Below the pieces are notes generated by a model. That model made no database searches. It was not told where the DNA came from and worked only from the letters and a program-made list of their open reading frames with translations. Position numbers and translations under genes: made by a program. A DNA stretch of 64,000 nt from Quadrisphaera granulorum (lineage in GTDB: Bacteria; Actinomycetota; Actinomycetes; Actinomycetales; Quadrisphaeraceae): NCBI RefSeq assembly GCF_003149145.1, contig NZ_QGDQ01000014.1, positions 55,837 to 119,836 of the forward strand. The letters run 5' to 3'. Shown here piece by piece: positions 1 through 8,407 of this stretch (the first letter of the stretch is position 1; the number at the start of each line of letters is the position of its first letter).

Positions 1-626
1 TGGAGCGGCTGGAGAACGTCATCGTCATCGGCGCCTCCAACCGCGAGGACATGATCGACCCGGCCATCCTGCGACCCGGCCGCCTCGACGTGAAGATCAA
101 GATCGAGCGTCCGGACGCCCAGGCGGCGCTCGACGTCTTCGCCAAGTACCTGACGCCCGACCTGCCGCTGCACGCGGACGACCTTGCCGCCCACGGCGGG
201 TCTCCGAGCGCCACGGCCGCCGCGATGATCGAGCGGACCGTCGAGCGGATGTACGCGGAGTCCGAGGAGAACCAGTTCCTCGAGGTCACCTACGCCAACG
301 GTGACAAGGAGGTCCTGTACTTCAAGGACTTCAACTCCGGCGCGATGATCCAGAACATCGTCGACAGGGCCAAGAAGTCCGCCATCAAGGACCTCCTGAC
401 CACCGGGCAGCGCGGTATCCGCATCGAGCACCTGCTCGACGCCTGCGTGGACGAGTTCAAGGAGAACGAGGACCTGCCCAACACCACCAACCCCGACGAC
501 TGGGCGCGGATCTCGGGCAAGAAGGGCGAGCGGATCACCTACATCCGCACGATCATCCAGGGCAAGCAGGGCTCCGAGCCGGGTCGCAGCATCGACACCG
601 TCAACGGGACCGGGCAGTACCTCTGA
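1..626 (+). CDS. arc: Proteasome-associated AAA+ ATPase ARC/Mpa, C-terminal part (5' end outside window)
   Basis: The reading frame is open from the left edge, so only the last 207 residues are present. ARC/Mpa forms a hexameric ring that binds Pup-tagged proteins, unfolds them and threads them into the 20S proteasome. Visible are the end of the AAA+ core, with the ASNR segment and the second region of homology [10 protein letters not shown] holding the arginine fingers, followed by the alpha-helical lid. The protein ends in GQYL, the C-terminal motif with a penultimate tyrosine that docks into the proteasome alpha ring. Dop, Pup and the proteasome subunits follow downstream, as in other actinobacteria. 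The identification is firm; the N-terminal coiled coil and OB domains lie outside the window. Confidence 0.95.
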   Translation, partial: ERLENVIVIGASNREDMIDPAILRPGRLDVKIKIERPDAQAALDVFAKYLTPDLPLHADDLAAHGGSPSATAAAMIERTVERMYAESEENQFLEVTYANGDKEVLYFKDFNSGAMIQNIVDRAKKSAIKDLLTTGQRGIRIEHLLDACVDEFKENEDLPNTTNPDDWARISGKKGERITYIRTIIQGKQGSEPGRSIDTVNGTGQYL

Positions 627-656
627 CGGCCTGACCGTGCCGGCTCAAGGGCCGGT

Positions 657-1115
657 TCATCTGCTGGCCCGCTTGCCATCCGGCAGGCGGGCCAGCAGTG
701 CGTTCACCCCTCGAACGGCGACCCGCCACCCGAGGAGGAACACCGCCAGGACGACGGCGCTCACCACCACGAAGCTGGGTGCGCTGCCCTGGCCGGACAC
801 CAGGCGCAGCAGGTGACCGCCCACCAGCGTGCCGGCCCACACGGCCAGTCCTGCGGGGACGACGGCGAGCGGCGCCCAGCGACGCAGCGTCATTCCCCAC
901 CAGCCGACGGCGAGCCAGCCGAGCGCGAGCCCGGCCAGGAACGGCCACGCGGTGTGAGTGAGGCCCGCGAGGGCGTCGGCCTCGCCGTGGGAGCGGCGAC
1001 CGACCGCTGCGAAAACGAGCACGAGGACGACGTCGGCGAGCAGCGCTAGCAGGAACCCCGCCCTCGTCGTCGTCGGAGTCGTGCTGGTGGTGGGGCCTGC
1101 CGCGCGCCGGATCAC
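657..1115 (-). CDS. DUF3054 family integral membrane protein
   Basis: This 152-residue protein has four hydrophobic segments (roughly residues 19-38, 55-73, 82-100 and 113-131). It carries the family pattern GRRSH after the first helix and TAWPFLAG at the start of the second, as in DUF3054. Its function is unknown. A DUF3054-type gene also sits between the proteasomal ATPase gene and dop in mycobacteria, so the position is conserved. The start is a GTG with no ribosome-binding site; a TAGGCT box lies 6 nt upstream on the minus strand and overlaps the dop promoter. The gene is convergent with arc and divergent from dop. Confidence 0.75.
   Translation of the reverse strand: MIRRAAGPTTSTTPTTTRAGFLLALLADVVLVLVFAAVGRRSHGEADALAGLTHTAWPFLAGLALGWLAVGWWGMTLRRWAPLAVVPAGLAVWAGTLVGGHLLRLVSGQGSAPSFVVVSAVVLAVFLLGWRVAVRGVNALLARLPDGKRASR
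661..698. terminator. Strong hairpin between convergent arc and DUF3054 genes
   Basis: A 12-bp perfect stem (CTGCTGGCCCGC, 661-672, with its complement at 687-698) continues inward through a T-G wobble and TGCC/GGCA to an ATCC loop, giving about 17 paired bases. It sits inside the last codons of the DUF3054 gene and about 35 bp after the arc stop. No U-tract follows, which is common in actinobacterial terminators. A smaller hairpin, CCGGC-N6-GCCGG, lies at 640-655. Bidirectional termination is inferred. Confidence 0.55.
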
Positions 1116-1121
1116 TGCACG

Positions 1122-1131
1122 AGCCTAGGCT
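1122..1131. promoter_or_regulatory. Overlapping divergent -10 boxes for dop (+) and DUF3054 gene (-)
   Basis: The decamer AGCCTAGGCT is its own reverse complement. It gives TAGGCT at 1126-1131 on the plus strand, 7 nt before the dop ATG, and TAGGCT at 1127-1122 on the minus strand, 6 nt before the DUF3054 GTG. Both spacings match the leaderless pattern seen elsewhere in the window. The two -10 elements share 2 bp, so polymerases could not occupy both at once. Promoter activity is inferred. Confidence 0.6.
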
Positions 1132-1138
1132 GACGACG

Positions 1139-2728
1139 ATGAGCGTTCGCCGGGTCGTGGGCATCGAGACCGAGTACGGCGTCTCGGCGCCGGGCAACCC
1201 CGGAGCGGACCCGGTGACCCTGTCCAGCCAGGTGGTGGCGAGCTACGCCGCCCCCCTGGTGTCGGGGCGCCGCACGGGCCCCCGGTGGGACTACGAGGAC
1301 GAGGCGCCCCTGCGTGACGCCCGGGGTTACGAGGTGCCGCGCAGCGCCGCCCACTCCAGCCAGCTCACCGATGCCCCCGGGCGCCGGGAGGTCGGCGACG
1401 GCTCCGCGCTGGGTGGTTCGGGCGGGTCTGGTCTGGGGGAAGACGCCGCCAGCGCCAACGTCGTCCTCACCAACGGTGCTCGCCTCTACGTCGACCACGC
1501 CCACCCCGAATACTCCTCCCCGGAGGTCACCGGGCCGCGGGCCGCGGTCCTGTGGGACCGCGCCGGGGAGATGGTCATGCGGCGGGCCGCGCAGCGGGTG
1601 GCCTCGTCGCCGGGGCTCGACCCGGTAAACCTCTACAAGAACAACACCGACGGCAAGGGCGCCTCCTACGGCACCCACGAGAACTACCTCATGGCCCGGT
1701 CCACGCCGTTCGGGGCGATCGTGCGGGGTCTGGTGCCGTTCTTCGTGAGCCGCCAGGTGGTGTGCGGCGCCGGTCGGGTGGGGCTGGGGCAGCGCGGTGA
1801 GGCGGCAGGGTTCCAGCTGTCTCAGCGGGCCGACTACTTCGAGACCGAGGTCGGGCTCGAGACCACCCTCAAGCGGCCCATCATCAACACCCGCGACGAG
1901 CCGCACGCCACCGCCGACAGGTACCGGCGGCTCCACGTGATCATCGGTGACGCGAACCTCTGCGACGTCGCCACCTACCTCAAGCTGGGCACGACGGCGC
2001 TGGTGCTCGACATGGTCGAGGCCGGCACCGCTCCGGACCTGGTGGTGTCCGCGCCCGTGGCGGAGCTGCACGCCGTCAGCCACGACCCCTCCCTGCGGCA
2101 CCGGGTGCGGTTGTCCGACGGCAGCGAGCTCACCGCGGTGCAGCTGCAGTGGCGGTACCTCGAGGCGGCGCAGGCGCACGTCGCGAGCCGCGGCGGGGGT
2201 TCCGACGACGCCGCGCGGGCCGAGACCGCCGACGTGCTCGCCCGCTGGGAGCGGGTGCTCACCGACCTCGAGGCCGACCCGTTCCGGCTGGCGGGTCAGC
2301 TCGACTGGGTGGCCAAGTTGCGGCTGCTCCAGGGCTTCCGTGACCGTGACGGCTTGGAGTGGAACGCGCCGCGGCTGGCGCTCATCGACCTCCAGTACGC
2401 CGACGTCAACCCCGCCAAGGGCCTGCACGCCCGGCTGCGGGCGCGCGGCGCGGTGGAGGAGCTCGTCACGGACGCCCAGGCGGAGGCCGCCAGCACCGAG
2501 CCCCCGGAGGACACCCGGGCGTGGTTCCGCGGCCAGTGCCTGGCCCGCTACTCCCGCGACGTCGCCGCTGCCAGCTGGGACTCGGTGATCTTCGACGTCC
2601 CCGGCCGTGGGGCGCTCCAGCGGGTGCCGATGCTGGAGCCGCTGCGCGGCACCCGCGCCGGTACCGAGGCGCTGCTCGACCGTTGCCCGGACGCCGCCGC
2701 CCTGGTGGACGCGCTGTCCGGGCGCTGA
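1139..2728 (+). CDS. dop: Dop, deamidase of Pup / depupylase
   Basis: Dop hydrolyses the C-terminal glutamine of Pup to glutamate before ligation, and also removes Pup from tagged proteins. The 529-residue protein belongs to the glutamine synthetase-like carboxylate-amine fold shared with PafA. Visible are the N-terminal IETEYG strand with its Mg-ATP-binding glutamates, the extra loop typical of Dop (about residues 40-105), and [14 protein letters not shown] with the putative catalytic Asp near residue 119. [17 protein letters not shown] and INTRDEPHA follow. The Pup partner encoded here ends in GGQ, so Dop deamidation is needed. The ATG is preceded by a TAGGCT box only 7 nt upstream, suggesting a leaderless mRNA. 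Distinguished from PafA by length and loop. Confidence 0.95.
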   Translation: MSVRRVVGIETEYGVSAPGNPGADPVTLSSQVVASYAAPLVSGRRTGPRWDYEDEAPLRDARGYEVPRSAAHSSQLTDAPGRREVGDGSALGGSGGSGLGEDAASANVVLTNGARLYVDHAHPEYSSPEVTGPRAAVLWDRAGEMVMRRAAQRVASSPGLDPVNLYKNNTDGKGASYGTHENYLMARSTPFGAIVRGLVPFFVSRQVVCGAGRVGLGQRGEAAGFQLSQRADYFETEVGLETTLKRPIINTRDEPHATADRYRRLHVIIGDANLCDVATYLKLGTTALVLDMVEAGTAPDLVVSAPVAELHAVSHDPSLRHRVRLSDGSELTAVQLQWRYLEAAQAHVASRGGGSDDAARAETADVLARWERVLTDLEADPFRLAGQLDWVAKLRLLQGFRDRDGLEWNAPRLALIDLQYADVNPAKGLHARLRARGAVEELVTDAQAEAASTEPPEDTRAWFRGQCLARYSRDVAAASWDSVIFDVPGRGALQRVPMLEPLRGTRAGTEALLDRCPDAAALVDALSGR

Positions 2729-2739
2729 TCCTCTCGGGC

Positions 2740-2759
2740 GCTGACTCTCTCGGGTCAGC
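2740..2759. terminator. Short hairpin between convergent dop and SRPBCC gene
   Basis: GCTGAC (2740-2745) and GTCAGC (2754-2759) flank an 8-nt loop. The element lies just after dop and covers the stop codon of the convergent minus-strand gene. The preceding bases contain a near duplicate of CTCTCGGGCGCTGA. A bidirectional terminator role is inferred from position. Confidence 0.4.
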
Positions 2760-3201
2760 CCTGGAGCGCTCGCTCCAGGTTGGCGACCAGCTCGGTGTTC
2801 ACGCGCTTGAGCCCGAGTGGAGCGAAGGTCCGCTCGAAGAAGCCCTTGACGCCGCTGGCGCCGTCCCACGTCGTCGTCGTGGTGACGGTGCACGACCGCT
2901 TGCCCGACGGGACGACCGTCCACCGCGTCACCATGGACGAGCGGGTGTCGCGCTCCACGAGGGTGCCGTCCTCCTCCTCGGTGACTTCGACGAGCTGCTC
3001 GCGTACGCGGCTCTTTGTCGCCTGGAACCGCCACCCGACCGTCGTGCCCGCGCCGGTGCCGCCGGCCTCTACGCGGTACTGGCTGTAGGCCTCCGGCATG
3101 GCCTCGCGGCGGGCCCCGGTGTAGTCGGCCAGGGCCGTGCGCAGCTGGTGGGCGGGGACGGCGGCGGTGTGCTCGCTGGAGGCGGTGACGCGGGGACTCA
3201 T
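2755..3201 (-). CDS. SRPBCC-type (START/polyketide-cyclase fold) protein
   Basis: This 148-residue protein shows the alternation of beta strands and a long C-terminal helix (FFERTFAPLGLKRVNTELVA) typical of the SRPBCC hydrophobic-ligand-binding fold, as in Polyketide_cyc2 and DUF2505-like proteins. No catalytic residues can be assigned and the ligand is unknown. The ATG at 3201 was chosen because GGGGAG lies about 8 nt upstream; an in-frame codon at 3243 would add 14 residues with no conserved features. It stands between dop and the reductase gene and is convergent with dop, so it is probably not part of the proteasome operon. Confidence 0.6.
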   Translation of the reverse strand: MSPRVTASSEHTAAVPAHQLRTALADYTGARREAMPEAYSQYRVEAGGTGAGTTVGWRFQATKSRVREQLVEVTEEEDGTLVERDTRSSMVTRWTVVPSGKRSCTVTTTTTWDGASGVKGFFERTFAPLGLKRVNTELVANLERALQG

Positions 3202-3273
3202 ACGCCCATTCTCCCCGAGGGGATCACCGGGCCAGCGCCCCACCTCTCACGGCGATCACCGCGATCACCGCGA

Positions 3274-4170
3274 TCACGGGGCGAGCGTGGTGCCGAGGCG
3301 CTGGAGCTGGTCGTCGTTCAGCGCGAGGCGGACCGCAGCGGTGTTCTCCTCGAGATGGGTGACGGACGTGGTTCCCGGGATCGGCAGGACGTGGGGCGCC
3401 CGGTGGAGCAACCACGACAGCGCGACCTGGGACCGCGTGGCTCCCAGCTCAGCGGCGACCGCGTCGACCGCACTTCCCGGGCGGGCGAGATCGCCGATGG
3501 CCAGGGGGAAGAAGGGGATGAAGGCGACCCCTGCGTCGAGGCAGTGGTCGAGCAGTGCCTCGTGGTGGCGCTCGGCGAGGTTGTAGTGGTTCTGCACCGA
3601 CGCGATGGGCGTGACCCGTCGGGCCTCCTCCAGCTCCTCGACGGTGACCTCGGACAGACCCACGTGGCGGACCTTCCCCTGTTCGCGCAGCTCCGCCAGC
3701 GCCCCCACCTGGTCAGCGAGGGGGTAGGCGGGGTCGAGCCGGTGCAGCTGGACCAGGTCGAGGGTCTCGGTGCGCAGCCTCCGCAGGCCCAGCTCCACCT
3801 GCTGCCGCAGGTAGGCGGGATGACCGAGCGGCACCCATTCCGTGGGCGACGGACGGAGGTGCCCGACCTTCGTCGCGATCACGAGGTCTTCCGGATAGGG
3901 ATGCAGAGCGGCCGCGATGAGCGCCTCGTTCTCTCCCAGGGCGTAGGCGTCGGCCGTGTCAAGGAGCTGGACCCCCAGCTCGACCGCGCGCCGCAGCACG
4001 AGGACGGCGTCGGCGGGGTCGGCGGGTGCCCGCCAGATCCGTGCGCCCGCCTGCGTGCCGTCACCCGTCGCGTCGGTGAGGCGCATGGCCCCGAACCCGA
4101 CCCGGCGGACGGAGGTCTCACCGCCGAGGAGGAAGACGTCATCGGGTGTGGCTGTTGCTGCGGTGGTCAT
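3274..4170 (-). CDS. Aldo/keto reductase
   Basis: An NADPH-dependent oxidoreductase of the AKR superfamily, 298 residues, close to the usual length. The catalytic tetrad is present: Asp71 and Tyr76 in DTADAYALGE, Lys101 in ATKVG and His143 in LVQLHRLD. The C-terminal PIPGTTSVTHLEEN is the cofactor-binding region. The frame stays open far upstream, but the ATG at 4170 starts the conserved protein and lies only 7 nt after a TAGCGT -10 box, so the mRNA is probably leaderless. The gene is divergent from a MerR-type regulator, and its promoter has the 20-bp spacer expected of a MerR target. The substrate is unknown; detoxification of reactive carbonyls is a reasonable guess. Confidence 0.88.
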   Translation of the reverse strand: MTTAATATPDDVFLLGGETSVRRVGFGAMRLTDATGDGTQAGARIWRAPADPADAVLVLRRAVELGVQLLDTADAYALGENEALIAAALHPYPEDLVIATKVGHLRPSPTEWVPLGHPAYLRQQVELGLRRLRTETLDLVQLHRLDPAYPLADQVGALAELREQGKVRHVGLSEVTVEELEEARRVTPIASVQNHYNLAERHHEALLDHCLDAGVAFIPFFPLAIGDLARPGSAVDAVAAELGATRSQVALSWLLHRAPHVLPIPGTTSVTHLEENTAAVRLALNDDQLQRLGTTLAP

Positions 4171-4177
4171 GGCGATC

Positions 4178-4209
4178 ACGCTAGGAACTGACACCAGTGT
4201 CAGCTGCAA
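4178..4209 (-). promoter_or_regulatory. MerR-type promoter/operator of the aldo/keto reductase gene
   Basis: On the minus strand, -35 TTGCAG (4209-4204) and -10 TAGCGT (4183-4178) are separated by 20 bp, longer than the normal 17. The spacer holds the dyad CTGACAC-N2-GTGTCAG (4188-4203). An overlong spacer with a central dyad is the hallmark of promoters that MerR proteins activate by untwisting DNA. The reductase ATG begins 7 nt after the -10 box. Binding by the adjacent regulator is inferred. Confidence 0.65.
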
Positions 4210-4227
4210 GCCCGCGGGAGGCAGAGA

Positions 4228-4686
4228 GTGCACGGACACCCCGATGAGCTGTCCATCGGCGAGCTCTCCCGCCAGACGGGGGTCAGCGTCCGCGCCCTGC
4301 GGCACTACGAGAGCACCGGCCTGCTCGACGCTGTGCGCACCACCGCGGGGCATCGACGGTTCCGTCGCGCCGACGTCGAGACCGTGCGCCGGGTGAAGCT
4401 GTTCCTGGCGGCGGGACTCCCGCTCGCCGTCGTCGACAAGATCATCGACTGCTTCGAGGACGGCGGCGCGCAGCTGCACCCGTGCGTGCTGGACCACCTT
4501 CGCTCTCACGCGGAGGCCGTGTGCGCCCGCCTCGAGGCGCTCGACGAGCAGCGGGACGCGCTCCGGCTGCTCGAGGAGCTCGTCTCGCCGGCGGCTCAGC
4601 CGGCGAGGGCACCGGTCGGCACCGGGCCGCCCGCCCACGGTGCGGGGCCCGAGGCGCCACGCAGTGCGAGCCCGTTGATCTCGTAG
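4228..4686 (+). CDS. MerR family transcriptional regulator
   Basis: Residues 8-76 form the MerR winged helix-turn-helix (SIGELSRQTGVSVRALRHYE, then GHRRFRRADV), followed by the long dimerisation helix. The C-terminal 45 residues are Pro/Ala-rich with no clear ligand domain. One cysteine lies in a CFEDG segment and one in HPCV, but there is no metal-site pattern. A GTG start follows GGGAGG by 7 nt. The gene is divergent from the aldo/keto reductase, whose promoter carries a dyad in a 20-bp spacer; it is the likely activator of that gene. Its 3' end overlaps the convergent lipoprotein gene by 91 bp. The inducer is unknown. Confidence 0.85.
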   Translation: MHGHPDELSIGELSRQTGVSVRALRHYESTGLLDAVRTTAGHRRFRRADVETVRRVKLFLAAGLPLAVVDKIIDCFEDGGAQLHPCVLDHLRSHAEAVCARLEALDEQRDALRLLEELVSPAAQPARAPVGTGPPAHGAGPEAPRSASPLIS

Positions 4687-5189
4687 ACGTCGACGTCGTC
4701 GAGGCGGTCGCCCGCACGGTCGTCGTCGTCATCGTCATCGTCGTCGTCGCGGGCCTGGAGGGTCACCTGCTGGCCGACAAGACCGTCGAGTTCGGTGGCG
4801 AACGGCTCTGCCGTGCCGTCGCCGTCGTAGTCCTGGAGAGCGGGGGCCGTGAGGATCCACTCCGACGGGCCGAAGTCGACCTCGATGCCGTTGACGGTGA
4901 AGTCGTCGTAGCGGTCGTCAGCGTCACTCGGGTCGTCAGCGTCGTCGTCGTCGCGCTGCAGCACCCCCTGCACGGTCTGCAGCGGGGCGACCGCCGTGGC
5001 GGTCGCGGGGATCGTCGGCCCGTTGGACGCGGCGGTCCCACCGCTGCTGGCGGCCGGGGTCAGCCCGGGGACGGCGACGCTGCCGACCGTGCGGCTGTCG
5101 TCGCTGCCGCAGGCAGACAGGGCGGCGGCACCGAGCAGGCCGGCGGTGACGAGGGCGAAGGTGCGCTGGCGGGTCATCTGCTGGGTCAT
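4596..5189 (-). CDS. Asp-rich secreted lipoprotein with EF-hand-like loop
   Basis: This 197-residue protein begins with a signal peptide ending in the lipobox LSAC (cleavage before Cys about 26), so it is anchored on the outer face of the membrane. After a Ser/Thr/Ala linker it carries several acidic stretches, a DYDGDGTAEP segment resembling a calcium-binding DxDxDG loop, and a run of ten aspartates. The fold is not recognised; cation binding is plausible. The ATG has a strong AGGAGG 6-7 nt upstream, one of the few clear ribosome sites here. It is divergent from the response regulator gene and could report to, or be controlled by, that two-component system. Its last 91 bp overlap merR tail to tail. 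Confidence 0.65.
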   Translation of the reverse strand: MTQQMTRQRTFALVTAGLLGAAALSACGSDDSRTVGSVAVPGLTPAASSGGTAASNGPTIPATATAVAPLQTVQGVLQRDDDDADDPSDADDRYDDFTVNGIEVDFGPSEWILTAPALQDYDGDGTAEPFATELDGLVGQQVTLQARDDDDDDDDDDRAGDRLDDVDVYEINGLALRGASGPAPWAGGPVPTGALAG

Positions 5190-5329
5190 CGTGTCCTCCT
5201 GGAGAGGGGTGGTGTTCCGGCACCAGCAACAGTTCCCGGCTCGTGTGGCGCCGACCTGTCGCGCACCTGACGCCTCTGTCATCTTCGCGCCAGGTGCGTG
5301 TCGGGGCAGGCCAGGCAGGATGTACGGCC

Positions 5330-6013
5330 ATGGCGGTACTGGTGGTCGAAGACGAGGCGGGCATCACCGCCTTCCTTCGCAAGGGACTGGAGTCCGCGGG
5401 TTTCACGGTGCTCAGCGAGTCCAGCGGGCGCGCCGGCGCGCTCACCGCGCTCCGCGAGGACGTCGAGCTCGTCATCCTTGACCTCGGCCTGCCCGACCTC
5501 CCCGGAGAGCAGGTCCTCACGCGCATCCGCGCGGCGCGCCCCGCGTTGCCCGTCATCGTGCTGACCGCGAAGGACGCCGTCCCTGACCGCGTTGCCAACC
5601 TGGAGGCTGGTGCGGACGACTACGTGGTCAAGCCGTTCAGCTTCACCGAGCTCCTTGCCCGGGTGCGGGCCAGGCTGCGCCAGCCTGCCCAGCCGTCGTC
5701 GGTGGTCCTCAGCGCCGGTGGCCTCACCCTCGACGTCCGCACTCGTCGCGTGCGGGTGTACGAGGAGGGCGACGACGGCGCGGGGCACGCCCGCGAGGTG
5801 GCGCTCTCGTCGCGCGAGTTCGCCCTGCTGGAGACCTTGCTGCGCCACCCCGGCCAGGTGCTCTCCCAGGTGCAGCTGCTCGATCGGGTGTGGGGCTACG
5901 ACTTCGACGGCGCCAGCAACGTGGTGGAGACCTGCGTGCGTCACGTGCGCCGCAAGGTGGGCGCCGAGCGCATCGAGACCGTCCGCGGCGCCGGGTACCG
6001 GCTGGTGGCATGA
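5330..6013 (+). CDS. OmpR/PhoB-family response regulator
   Basis: A 227-residue two-domain response regulator. The receiver domain starts at residue 2 (AVLVVEDEAG, acidic pocket), has the phospho-acceptor Asp near residue 51 in LVILDLGLPD, and the conserved Lys in DDYVVKPFS. The C-terminal winged helix (about 130-227) has the OmpR pattern LSSREFALLETLLRHPGQVLS and ends VRGAGYRLVA. The ATG at 5330 begins the conserved receiver strand; upstream in-frame codons add only unrelated sequence. Its stop overlaps the kinase start by 4 nt (ATGA), so the two are translationally coupled. Targets are unknown; the divergent lipoprotein gene is a candidate. Confidence 0.92.
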   Translation: MAVLVVEDEAGITAFLRKGLESAGFTVLSESSGRAGALTALREDVELVILDLGLPDLPGEQVLTRIRAARPALPVIVLTAKDAVPDRVANLEAGADDYVVKPFSFTELLARVRARLRQPAQPSSVVLSAGGLTLDVRTRRVRVYEEGDDGAGHAREVALSSREFALLETLLRHPGQVLSQVQLLDRVWGYDFDGASNVVETCVRHVRRKVGAERIETVRGAGYRLVA

Positions 6014-7542
6014 CGCACGAGACCACCCGGCGCACCACCCACGGGGCGGTACGCCGGGGGGCCGCTCTGCACGTCAAGCTCACGGCGGTGGCGCTCGCGG
6101 TGATGGCGGCGACCCTCACGGGAGCGGCCCTCGCCACCGCCGAGCTGATCCGCGTCGGCGACCGCACCTCCCTCGACCAGCTCCTCCTTGACGAGACCGC
6201 CGTGCTCCAGCGCGACCTCCCGGACCTCGTCGTCCAGCAGGCGGGCGCCGACGGGGTGCTCACCTCCGAGGAGGCGGCGCTCGCTGCCAACGCCTACCTC
6301 GCGCTCCACGACGGCAGCGCCCGGCACATCGTCGTACTCCTCACCGAGGGGCGTCGGCAGCTCAGCAGCGGTCCAAGCGCGCTGGTGACGCTCGCTGGCT
6401 CCGAGGACGTGCCGCTCGGTGAGCCGGGCCGTGTGATGACCGTCCCGTCGGCTCTCGGCGACGTCCGCGTGCTGAACACCCCGATCGAGGTGGGCGGCCA
6501 GCGGATCGGCACCGCGCTGCTCCTCGGCTCGCTCGAACCGGGGCGCGCCCAAGCGCTCGACGCGCTGCAGCGCATCGCCCTGGCCGGCGGAGTGGGGCTT
6601 CTCGTCGGCGGGGCCGTGCTCGTCGTGGCAGTCCGGCGAGCCACCGCTCCGCTGCGTCACCTCGCGCAGGCCGCGCGGGCCGTCGACCTTGCCGCGCTGC
6701 CGGACCGGGTACCGCTGCTGCCCGGCGTCGCCCGCGGCGACGAGGTGGGCGTGGTGGCCCACGAAGTGCAGCGCATGCTCGACCGGATCAGCCGCGACGA
6801 GGCCCAACGCCGGCAGCTGCTGGCTGCCGTCTCGCACGAGCTGAGGACCCCGCTCGCCGTCGCCCAGGGTCACCTGGAGGTCTTCGAGCTCACCGCGGGC
6901 CGGGGCGGGACCGATCAGGACGACGACGCTGTGGCCGCCCGCGCCGCCGACGACGCCGCGGCCACCGCGGCGGTGCTGCGGCGGGAGCTCGACCGGCTGC
7001 GTCGCATCGTCGACGACCTCACCTCCGTCACGCGCGGCGGCTCTGCCGACGAGGCCGCGGCGGAAGCGGTGTTCGTGCCCGACCTGCTCGCGGCGGTCGC
7101 GGAGCGCGTGCGGGGGCTCGGTCTGACGGGCGTGCAGGTACAGGACGAGCGTGCCGCGCCCGCCGTCGTCGTCGTCGGCGACGAAGACCGGATGGTTCAG
7201 GCACTGCTGAACCTCGTGCTCAACGCCTGCACCCACACGCCGCCGGGCACCGGGGTGCGGGTAGCGGCGCGGCGCCGGGACGACGGATGGGTCGTGCTGG
7301 AGGTGGCTGACGACGGCCCGGGCCTGGACCCCGCGATCGCCGACGTCGCGTTCGAGCCTTTCGTGACGACGCGGGCCAGCGGTGACACCCGAGGCTCCGG
7401 GCTGGGGCTCTCGGTGGTGAGGTCGGTGACGCAGGCGCAAGGCGGCACGGTGGACCTGCGCACCGGGCCGACGGGGACGACGGTGGCGCTCGCCTTCCCC
7501 CTCGACGACGGTGATGACGACGACGGTGCTGGCGTGCGCTGA
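6010..7542 (+). CDS. Membrane sensor histidine kinase
   Basis: A 510-residue orthodox sensor kinase, partner of the preceding regulator (ATGA overlap). It has a first transmembrane helix at about 22-45, an extracytoplasmic sensor of some 140 residues, a second helix at about 190-210, then a HAMP linker. The HisKA motif AVSHELRTPLA has the phospho-accepting His near 276. The ATPase domain shows NLVLNACTHTPPG (N box), DDGPGLDP (G1) and GSGLGLSVV (G2). The C-terminus is acidic (DDGDDDD). The sensor region has no recognised domain, so the signal is unknown. The gene ends 10 bp from the convergent HEAT-repeat gene. Confidence 0.92.
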   Translation: MTHETTRRTTHGAVRRGAALHVKLTAVALAVMAATLTGAALATAELIRVGDRTSLDQLLLDETAVLQRDLPDLVVQQAGADGVLTSEEAALAANAYLALHDGSARHIVVLLTEGRRQLSSGPSALVTLAGSEDVPLGEPGRVMTVPSALGDVRVLNTPIEVGGQRIGTALLLGSLEPGRAQALDALQRIALAGGVGLLVGGAVLVVAVRRATAPLRHLAQAARAVDLAALPDRVPLLPGVARGDEVGVVAHEVQRMLDRISRDEAQRRQLLAAVSHELRTPLAVAQGHLEVFELTAGRGGTDQDDDAVAARAADDAAATAAVLRRELDRLRRIVDDLTSVTRGGSADEAAAEAVFVPDLLAAVAERVRGLGLTGVQVQDERAAPAVVVVGDEDRMVQALLNLVLNACTHTPPGTGVRVAARRRDDGWVVLEVADDGPGLDPAIADVAFEPFVTTRASGDTRGSGLGLSVVRSVTQAQGGTVDLRTGPTGTTVALAFPLDDGDDDDGAGVR

Positions 7543-7552
7543 GGCTGAGCCG

Positions 7553-8407
7553 TCAGCTGTCGCCGAGCGTCGCTCCGGCGCGGCGGACGTCGGCGGCGAG
7601 CGTCGCGAGGCCCGGCAGCAGGTCGGCGGCGCTCAACCAGGGCTCGTCGAGCTCGAACTCGGGGTCCGCGAGGGTCTTCTCCAGGGCAGCGCGTACCGCC
7701 GGTTCGGCGCGCGGGTCATCGCGGCGCGCGAGTCCGAGGGCCGCCAGGCCACCGGTCTCACCGGGGGAGTCCAGCCGCCGGACCAGAGCATCGGCGACCG
7801 CCGGCGTGGCGGCGACACCATCCGGCTCGAGCTGCTCGGCGAGAGCGAAGACCGCCTGCTCGACGACGTCGTCGTCGCTGTCCGCGGTGGCGCTGACCAG
7901 GGTCTCGACCGCCCGCCGACCGGGGTCGCCCTGCACGATGCCGGGGTCGGAGCCCAGCGCCAGGGGCAGGCAGGCGACGGCCTGCCAGCGGACGTCGGGG
8001 TCGTCGTCGCCAATGAGGATCGTCAGGACGTCGAGCGCCGCGGCGGACGGACCGGCTGCCCCGAGGGCCTTCGCAGCGGCCCAGCGCAGGTCGGCGTCGT
8101 CGCCGGTGGACGCCTCCGAGGCATGTGCGGCCACCTGGTGACGGGCGCGCTCGCGCTCGTCGAGGGGCAGGGGGGAAGCGGGGCCGGCCAGCACCGCCGA
8201 CAGCTCCAGGCCGACAAGCCGCGTCACGGGATCGGGGGAGGACCACCAGGTCGCGGCCTGGTCGAGAGCACGAGGACGACGGGCGTAGGCGGCCAGGGTC
8301 GCGGGGAAGGTGGCGCCGGTGCCCTCACGGGCCTCGAGCAGGTCTGCGGGGAGGCCTGCCACGGGTTCTGCGGGGAGCTCGTCGGGGGAAGAGGGTTGCG
8401 CGGGCAC
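7553..8407 (-). CDS. HEAT-repeat protein divergent from pup
   Basis: About 284 residues with repeated helix pairs typical of HEAT/PBS-lyase-like repeats, for example DADLRWAAAKALGAAGPSA, DDDPDVRWQAVACLPLALG and DSDDDVVEQAVFALAEQL. Such proteins are scaffolds or adaptors and no catalytic motif is seen. The open frame runs back into pup, so the true start must lie downstream of it. GTG at 8407 is preferred because a CAGCAT box lies 7 nt upstream, matching the leaderless pattern; GTG at 8473 is the alternative. It shares the upstream region with pup, but a role in pupylation is only a guess. Confidence 0.6.
   Translation of the reverse strand: MPAQPSSPDELPAEPVAGLPADLLEAREGTGATFPATLAAYARRPRALDQAATWWSSPDPVTRLVGLELSAVLAGPASPLPLDERERARHQVAAHASEASTGDDADLRWAAAKALGAAGPSAAALDVLTILIGDDDPDVRWQAVACLPLALGSDPGIVQGDPGRRAVETLVSATADSDDDVVEQAVFALAEQLEPDGVAATPAVADALVRRLDSPGETGGLAALGLARRDDPRAEPAVRAALEKTLADPEFELDEPWLSAADLLPGLATLAADVRRAGATLGDS

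Noticed and set aside
1112..3034. 640-codon open frame antisense to dop
   Set aside because: It mirrors dop in a high-GC gene, has no recognisable domain, and dop itself is certain.
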